From: Marinomonas ostreistagni
GTDB lineage: Bacteria; Pseudomonadota; Gammaproteobacteria; Pseudomonadales; Marinomonadaceae
Direction: 5' to 3'
NCBI RefSeq assembly: GCF_016461785.1
Contig: NZ_JAEMUH010000007.1
Span: 140,870 to 204,869, forward strand
DNA length: 64,000 nt
Part shown: in pieces, positions 59,783 through 64,000 of the stretch
Layout of the letters: every line of letters starts with the position of its first letter
Position numbering within the stretch: position 1 is the first letter of the stretch
Translations under genes and position numbers: made by a program
The notes under the pieces: generated by a model
What the model was told of the DNA's origin: nothing
Databases searched by the model: none
What the model saw: only the letters and a program-made list of their open reading frames with translations

Positions 59783-59860
59783 GATTAAGCTTACCAATAA
59801 GTGACTCAATCATAACTCCTATCCCAACAATGCCTATCATTAAACAGTCGGTAAAGTCAG
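59783..59860 (-). pseudogene. Fragment of a second PaiB/FMN-binding gene copy
   Basis: The minus strand encodes [25 protein letters not shown], a diverged copy of the stretch DFTGRLAKDIVGIEITIESLVGKLK found at about 60088-60165. The two agree by eye at roughly three bases in four over about 75 bases. It joins the toxin remnant abruptly at about 59860 and ends near an attC-like AACAAG sequence. Confidence 0.65.
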
Positions 59861-59979
59861 AGCCTTTAAAAGCGAATCTTTCAGGCTTTTGGTCTAGAAG
59901 GATTGATGATACAAACCGACTGGTCTATGCCGTGGATGATGAAGCAGTGACGATATTGTCATGTCGTTATCATTATTAA
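59860..59979 (+). pseudogene. C-terminal remnant of a YoeB/Txe-type toxin gene
   Basis: The last 39 codons of a YoeB-family mRNA interferase: [19 protein letters not shown], then [20 protein letters not shown] and stop at 59977-59979. These contain the family's catalytic C-terminal elements (Glu/Arg/His/Tyr region; WSRRI, RLVY, CRYHY). The N-terminal half and any YefM antitoxin are missing; upstream sequence is the PaiB-type fragment. An in-frame ATG at 59830 gives only a 50-codon frame with no other meaning, so it is not functional. Confidence 0.85.
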
Positions 59980-59982
59980 TGT

Positions 59983-60563
59983 TCAATCCATAAGCTTCGC
60001 AATCGCTGCACCATTAACGTTATCTTGCTCTTTCAAACTCGCTCTTACGCTTTCCCTATTCGACTGAGGCTGGTTTTGACTGGCTTTTAACTTCCCTACA
60101 AGTGACTCGATCGTAATCTCTATCCCGACAATGTCTTTAGCTAAACGGCCGGTAAAATCGGTTGGGGCATCCGCTACAGACCAAGGCTCGGCCATGGTAG
60201 CCTCATGATGATCGGTTAACTGAGATAAATGCTGTTTAAGCCAATCAGGATCCTGAATAACCTGAACTTCCCCCTTTCCGCCTTTGTTGCATACCAAGAT
60301 GGCGAGATATAGGCATTAGGTCCCTGAAAAATCGCAAGCACCTGAGCGCCATCCTGAATACGCTGCCATGCCGTATTAGCACGAGCTAGATGACATTGTA
60401 GTTTACCGAGAGATCTGCCTTTATCTACCACTAAATGAAATGGGACATGATTTGCTTCAATGCCTTCAGCATCAGAGATAATCAAGGTACCAAAGCTATA
60501 CTCGCGAATGTATTGGTGTAGTACTTCTTGGTCTTCTTCTTTGAAGTGGTTTGGGACGTACAT
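59983..60563 (-). pseudogene. PaiB/FMN-binding negative regulator-like gene with internal deletion
   Basis: Starts at ATG 60563 (MYVPNHFKEEDQEVLHQYI ... ISPSWYATKAERGK) and then loses frame near 60270; the downstream frame continues VQVIQDPDWLKQHLSQLTDHHEA ... IVGIEITIESLVGKLK ... to a stop at 59983. Together the two parts equal about 195 residues of the roughly 205-residue family, so about 45 bases, not a multiple of three, are missing in the middle, where the family has its VVPTWNY-type motif. The ATG and RBS region are intact, so decay seems recent. Confidence 0.8.
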
Positions 60564-60692
60564 CCATGTGTTCCTTGGTGGTGAGTCGTTTAAGCCAACT
60601 TTGCACTTACCTTACATTGAGGCAGTATTTAGCAGAATGCTTATTTGCTATAAATGATTGATAAGCTTTAACATTTATGTGGTATCAGCAAA

Positions 60693-61148
60693 ATGATACT
60701 AGTTCCTAAATCTGACTTCGACTTAGTCGCTATCGATGATCAGAAAAGTGCCATCGTTGATCACGGCCGACAAACACAATCCAATGTCAGGGGCACAATG
60801 CTTGAACTATGTGCGAGGTATAAAGATTGGTTTCTAGTTTTCGCCACCGACAATACTCCTTTTGAAGACATGCTACATGTCCATTTAGTAGATAATAACT
60901 TCAATATTCTTGACTCTATTACCATTAGTGCCATGTACAGCACAGGCTCGTTTTCTGAACCTCAATTAATTGCCCCAAACAAAATAGTATTCCGTTTTAT
61001 CGGTGACACGGATTGGACTATTACCATATTAGATCGAGCCAAGTTAGGGTTACCTTATTTATCCCCCATCAAAGGTGTTCGTAGAGCTTGGCAATGTCGT
61101 CAATATTTAGAAGTTTCTGGTCAGCCTAAGCCTGAAGTTTATAGCTAA
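60693..61148 (+). CDS. Hypothetical protein
   Basis: 151 aa, not recognised. Predicted soluble; the middle is beta-rich with repeated strand-like stretches (WFLVFATDNTPFEDMLHVHLVDNNFNILDS and KIVFRFIGDTDWTITILD), suggesting a beta-sandwich or propeller-like piece. No signal peptide. Divergent from the PaiB-like pseudogene and convergent with the next gene; its terminator may be the nested hairpin at 61193-61255. It lies on the opposite strand to the cassette-like genes. Confidence 0.6.
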   Translation: MILVPKSDFDLVAIDDQKSAIVDHGRQTQSNVRGTMLELCARYKDWFLVFATDNTPFEDMLHVHLVDNNFNILDSITISAMYSTGSFSEPQLIAPNKIVFRFIGDTDWTITILDRAKLGLPYLSPIKGVRRAWQCRQYLEVSGQPKPEVYS

Positions 61149-61192
61149 TACAGCGCACTTCTAACACCATAATAAAAAAACTAAATATTGCG

Positions 61193-61255
61193 TTTCTCTA
61201 ATGGTAAATATTGAGCGGTGTGGACTAAACGTAAGATGCCGCACCGCTAGAGAAA
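61193..61255. terminator. Nested inverted repeat between convergent genes
   Basis: An outer pair TTTCTCTA (61193-61200) / TAGAGAAA (61248-61255) encloses an inner pair AGCGGTGTGG (61214-61223) / CCGCACCGCT (61239-61248), the latter with one mismatch. It lies between the ends of the two convergent genes and could terminate both; the T/A ends give a weak U-run on each strand. Confidence 0.5.
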
Positions 61256-61263
61256 AGTAATAA

Positions 61264-61875
61264 CTACTGAATAGCACTCACCTTGGATTCGTATACGGCT
61301 AGAACTTCACAAGCCTTGCCAAGGTCTGTAGTAGAGTATTGCCCAATTTGAACATCCATAACTCGAAATTGATCAACTTCCTCTCTCGTAATCTGCTGAC
61401 TCTGAAAGGCTGAGGTAACTGTTTGCATTGCATCCATGTAGCGAACCCAAAGTGAAGTTTGATCACATTCTGGGTTCTTGTGCGCCTTAACCTGAACTGA
61501 CGTTTCAGTTCCACCATAGACTTCGATCAAGCCCTCATATCCCTGACATATGGCTGCATCCACCATCGTATTGGCCTGGGTTGCATCTAAGTTAGGTATA
61601 TCCCCCATCATCTTGTTCAACGGTGTCGACTCATCCACCATACGAGTCAACTTTTCATGAAGCTCCGAAGGGATCGGCTCCCCAGCTGCTTGTAACTTAA
61701 CCTTCTCCAGATTCAGCTTCTGCATGATATTGTTAAACTTAAGCATCCCACCTTGGGCACGTTGATAGCTACACTCATTTATAGCCCCATTTCCATCTGC
61801 TAAAGCAGGCATGGAAAGTCCCCCTGCCAAACAAAACCATCCAATGGCACCCGCAATACTCGAACTTATCTTCAC
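61264..61875 (-). CDS. Exported hypothetical protein
   Basis: 203 aa with a signal peptide (about 1-26, ending ALA). Mature part is helical, with Cys residues in ECSYQRAQ, AICQGYEG, NPECDQTS and KACEVLAVYE, i.e. four cysteines that could form two disulfides in the periplasm. AGGAGT precedes the ATG at a fitting distance. No family recognised; a 4-Cys helical periplasmic protein. Confidence 0.65.
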   Translation of the reverse strand: MKISSSIAGAIGWFCLAGGLSMPALADGNGAINECSYQRAQGGMLKFNNIMQKLNLEKVKLQAAGEPIPSELHEKLTRMVDESTPLNKMMGDIPNLDATQANTMVDAAICQGYEGLIEVYGGTETSVQVKAHKNPECDQTSLWVRYMDAMQTVTSAFQSQQITREEVDQFRVMDVQIGQYSTTDLGKACEVLAVYESKVSAIQ

Positions 61876-62228
61876 CCTGTTACTCCTTTAAATAATTTAC
61901 TTAGGATTTATTTTGAATTTAGGATCCTAACGCTCCTTGACGGCGGGTGATTTTAAAAGAAGGGATAAAAAAATTCATCTTATAAAATTTAACTAATTTG
62001 GTTCGCATACTAGATAACTGAAGCAGAACAAACTTAGGCAATGGAGAAGTGATTCCTAAACACTACAACTTTGGATACACAGAGCTCAGAAAAGTTATTG
62101 ACGTCACTACACAAAACAAAAAATATTGGCTAATTATCTAGTACCGTGCAACAAAATGAATAGGATAAATATAAAGAAATACTAACTTCGAAGGGATCAG
62201 ATTAAACTGGTTGTTACCGATTCGCTCA
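61876..62228. other. Gene-poor region
   Basis: About 350 bases with no credible reading frame. The promoter of the exported hypothetical gene should lie at its left end. The rest is AT-rich and contains the tail of an out-of-frame extension of the broken ABM copy (open to 62138). No attC-like site or repeat was recognised here. Confidence 0.5.
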
Positions 62229-62428
62229 AATAATTCATAGTGTCGTTCAACGTTTACCGTCACCTTACCCCAATTTGATGCTTTCACTCGTTGTTGGTGG
62301 AGTTCGAATGATTCTTTATCCGCGAACACTTCGTAAACGTCAAAACCAAGAGGGTTCTCTGGGTTTTTAAATAACATTAAAGGTGAGACAGTCGGTTTCT
62401 TCGAGTGTAAGGCGTGTGTGGTTTGGCA
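62229..62428 (-). pseudogene. Second, truncated ABM family copy
   Basis: Strongly similar along about 200 bases to the intact ABM gene at 58361-58636. The first 25 or so codons are replaced by the end of the Dabb gene; at the position of Gln in SVIQNPEN there is a stop codon followed by a one-base insertion, and the last codons differ. So it has a truncated start, a nonsense change and a frameshift. It marks a duplication followed by decay. Confidence 0.88.
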
Positions 62429-62446
62429 ATTAGCTGCGCTCTCAAA

Positions 62447-62743
62447 TCAGAATGTATAATCGAATACAACGATATCCTCAAGCAAAGGACTAAAAATTTG
62501 CTTCAGCGCTTCGTGCTCAACATGCGGTAAGTAGTTTTGACGCCCTGCTTCGTTTGCAAACGTCATTAAGACTGAGTGCGTGTAACCTTTGTTTTTGCCC
62601 TCAGGGCTATCGTTTATACCCCATTCGACAGACACAACACCCTCAACTTTTTCAGGCATAGCTTCGAATAATCCCTTAAGCTTTTCGACTTCTGAGAGCG
62701 GTGATGATTCTTTAAATTTGATTAATAAAATGTGCCTAATCAT
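62447..62743 (-). CDS. Dabb domain (stress-responsive alpha-beta barrel) protein
   Basis: 98 aa with the Dabb pattern: IRHILLIKFKESSPLSEVEKLKGLFEAMPEKVEGVVSVEWGIN and HSVLMTFANEAGRQNYLPHVEHEALKQIFSPLLEDIVVFDY. These dimeric barrels occur alone or with enzymes; role unclear. AGGAAG precedes the ATG. The gene ends right where the broken ABM copy begins, and starts 37 bases after the CatB-type gene stop. Confidence 0.88.
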   Translation of the reverse strand: MIRHILLIKFKESSPLSEVEKLKGLFEAMPEKVEGVVSVEWGINDSPEGKNKGYTHSVLMTFANEAGRQNYLPHVEHEALKQIFSPLLEDIVVFDYTF

Positions 62744-62780
62744 TTTTTACTTCCTAGCGCTTGTCCGCTGAAATGCTTTG

Positions 62781-63419
62781 TTAAAAGTCACTTGCTTTTT
62801 GAAGTGCAACAAGGTCACAGCCAACTATTGCTTCAAGATTTTCAGTAATTTTTTCTGCACTCCAATCCCACCATGCTATTTCTAAAAGCTCATTAATTGT
62901 AAGGTCGTCAAATCGATATTTAATAACTTTAGCAGGATTGCCACCCACAACGCTGTAAGCCGGTACATCTGCGGTCACAACAGACTTACTCGCTACTATA
63001 GCACCAGTGCCAATTTTGACTCCCGGCATGATTGTGGCCTCATAGCCGATCCAAACATCATTCCCAATTTCCGTATCGCCTTTGTAGGGTAGCTCGTCCT
63101 CTTTAGGCATGACCTTCTCCCAGCCATTACCAAATATTTGGAATGGGTATGTAGAAAATCCAGACATCTTATGATTAGCACCATTCATAATGAATTTCAC
63201 GTCTTTTGCGATGGCGCAAAACTTCCCTATTAAGAGCTTATCTCCAATAAATGGAAAGTGATAAAGCACATTACTCTCAAATCGTTCTGGGCCTTCAGGA
63301 TCGTCGTAATAGGTGTAGTCACCCACGATGATATTTTCAGAAGAAATGTAATTCTTCAAATACCCTACTTGGGGAAAGCCTTTCATGGGTTCTTTATCTT
63401 CAGGACTTGGACCTTTCAA
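62781..63419 (-). CDS. CatB-related O-acetyltransferase (xenobiotic acetyltransferase)
   Basis: 212 aa, left-handed beta-helix (hexapeptide) acetyltransferase of the Vat/CatB class that can acetylate chloramphenicol or streptogramins; many members have other substrates. [43 protein letters not shown] (catalytic His about 82) and the repeat region [54 protein letters not shown] are present. Start is TTG 63419 with GGAGG five bases upstream, about 25 bases after the attC-like element. Resistance function is possible but not shown. Confidence 0.92.
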   Translation of the reverse strand: MKGPSPEDKEPMKGFPQVGYLKNYISSENIIVGDYTYYDDPEGPERFESNVLYHFPFIGDKLLIGKFCAIAKDVKFIMNGANHKMSGFSTYPFQIFGNGWEKVMPKEDELPYKGDTEIGNDVWIGYEATIMPGVKIGTGAIVASKSVVTADVPAYSVVGGNPAKVIKYRFDDLTINELLEIAWWDWSAEKITENLEAIVGCDLVALQKASDF

Positions 63420-63442
63420 AATGCCTCCAATACATCTGTGGC

Positions 63443-63571
63443 TTTAAACGCCGCGTTAAATAGTGGACAACGCGATAACTAAACTTAAACCATTGAACCT
63501 TAAACACCTAAGGCAACTTGAACTAAAGTCGTCAAGCGGTGTGAATCTGCCTTAAACGATTTGTTATGTGA
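63443..63571 (-). repeat. attC-like integron recombination site
   Basis: Lies between the DUF1801 stop (7 bases before) and the CatB-type gene. On the minus strand it begins ACATAACAAATCGTTTAAGG and ends GTTTAGTTATCGCGTTGTCC followed by ACTATTTAACGCGGCGTTTA, close to the ends of Vibrio-type attC/VCR repeats. Total about 129 bases. Arms are not well complementary to each other, so the two halves may come from different attC sites. Judged from memory of VCR sequence; not computed. Confidence 0.6.
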
Positions 63572-63577
63572 GTTTTT

Positions 63578-63982
63578 TCACGCACCCAAAAGAGGCAAAT
63601 TTTTACGCTGTTGATAGGTTAAAGCTAACTCTAAACAGGACTTGATTATTGTTTCTGGTAAGGCTTTCGATAAGGACAGAACTATTGCTCTGTTTCCCTG
63701 AAACAACAGTTCATCACTATACAATTCTCGAAATGTATCGACTAACTTAGTTTGGCAATTAAAAAACAGGTAATAATTGTCAGGAGATTTCAGCTTCCAG
63801 TCCATTCTTAACGGGCTACCTGTTTTTACACTATAGCTAGGTTCACCCCACTTTAGAGTTTCATCGACTTCACCCAGTTCCAAATCAGATGCGATTTGAA
63901 AGACTAGGTTTCGTAGTTCCTCTAGCCTAATACGAGCATTTTCCGGATATTCATCGAAGCGTTCTTTGACTACCTTGTTCAC
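63578..63982 (-). CDS. DUF1801 family protein
   Basis: 134 aa, DUF1801 (YdhG-like) fold. FDEYPENARIRLEELRNLVFQIA near the N-terminus, ETLKWGEPSY in the middle and the C-terminal helix SCLELALTYQQRKNLPLLGA. Start is GTG 63982 with AGGAGG five bases upstream, at the right window edge. Its stop is followed directly by the attC-like element, as in a cassette. Confidence 0.9.
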   Translation of the reverse strand: MNKVVKERFDEYPENARIRLEELRNLVFQIASDLELGEVDETLKWGEPSYSVKTGSPLRMDWKLKSPDNYYLFFNCQTKLVDTFRELYSDELLFQGNRAIVLSLSKALPETIIKSCLELALTYQQRKNLPLLGA

Positions 63983-64000
63983 TGAAACCTCCTATTCACA

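Noticed and set aside
59830..59979. A functional YoeB toxin from ATG 59830
   Set aside because: Only 50 codons, the first ten from an unrelated fragment, with the N-terminal half of the fold missing.
62138..62377. Intact 79-aa ABM-like protein
   Set aside because: It lacks the conserved first strand, is out of frame with the start of the family sequence and ends in unrelated residues.

Overview
The window looks like chromosomal DNA of a marine gammaproteobacterium. GC content is low to mid, the secretion and lipopolysaccharide genes are gammaproteobacterial, and the arginine genes (AotJQMP-type transporter, AraC-type ArgR, giant NAD-glutamate dehydrogenase, AruC/AstC transaminase, AstE) are arranged as known from pseudomonads and relatives. 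I lean to the Oceanospirillales, for example a Marinomonas-like organism, but that is an inference from gene content and not a database result. No rRNA, tRNA, CRISPR array, intact IS element or replication origin was seen.

Region 1 (1-15.8 kb, minus strand). Read in the direction of transcription: kdsD-kdsA-kdsC-kdsB (the KDO branch of lipopolysaccharide synthesis), gspN, gspC, gspD, a TraF-like outer membrane protein, pqiA-pqiB-pqiC (an MCE lipid-transport system) and gspE-F-G-H-I, which runs off the left edge. The type II secretion genes are split in two by the lipid-transport genes, and pqiC abuts gspE without a gap. Most genes touch or overlap, so long co-transcribed units concerned with the cell envelope are likely.

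Region 2 (15.8-32.3 kb). znuA with a Zur-like palindrome, astE, a Nudix hydrolase plus a DUF2927 protein, hemE, a P-II protein, then an arginine/ornithine transporter (aotM, Q, J, P) with the regulator argR, divergent from gdhB and an astC/aruC-type transaminase. This is a coherent arginine import and catabolism block that ends in glutamate and 2-oxoglutarate.

Region 3 (32.3-58.3 kb). Mostly single genes or pairs: NlpC/P60 lipoprotein, SbmA/BacA-type transporter, argC (type 2), a short RNase J-like protein, an MFS carrier, hlyU plus an alpha/beta hydrolase, an SDR, a Cache chemoreceptor, the glutathione-dependent formaldehyde pathway (frmA, fghA and a divergent LysR gene), membrane and TPR proteins, a dihydrolipoamide dehydrogenase-like flavoprotein, an esterase, an FMN reductase, a frameshifted ASCH gene, a three-part fusion (TPR, LicD-like nucleotidyltransferase, cytidylyltransferase), MAPEG, DJ-1/PfpI, VOC and YafY-type genes.

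Region 4 (58.3-64 kb). A patch of small, mostly minus-strand genes with cassette-like spacing: antibiotic biosynthesis monooxygenase (ABM), GNAT, Dabb, CatB-type acetyltransferase and DUF1801. There is one attC-like element and at least one collapsed one, together with broken genes: a second, truncated ABM copy, a PaiB/FMN-binding gene with an internal deletion plus a fragment of a second copy, and the last 39 codons of a YoeB-type toxin. This resembles a decayed integron cassette array or another recombination scrap zone. No integrase lies in the window.
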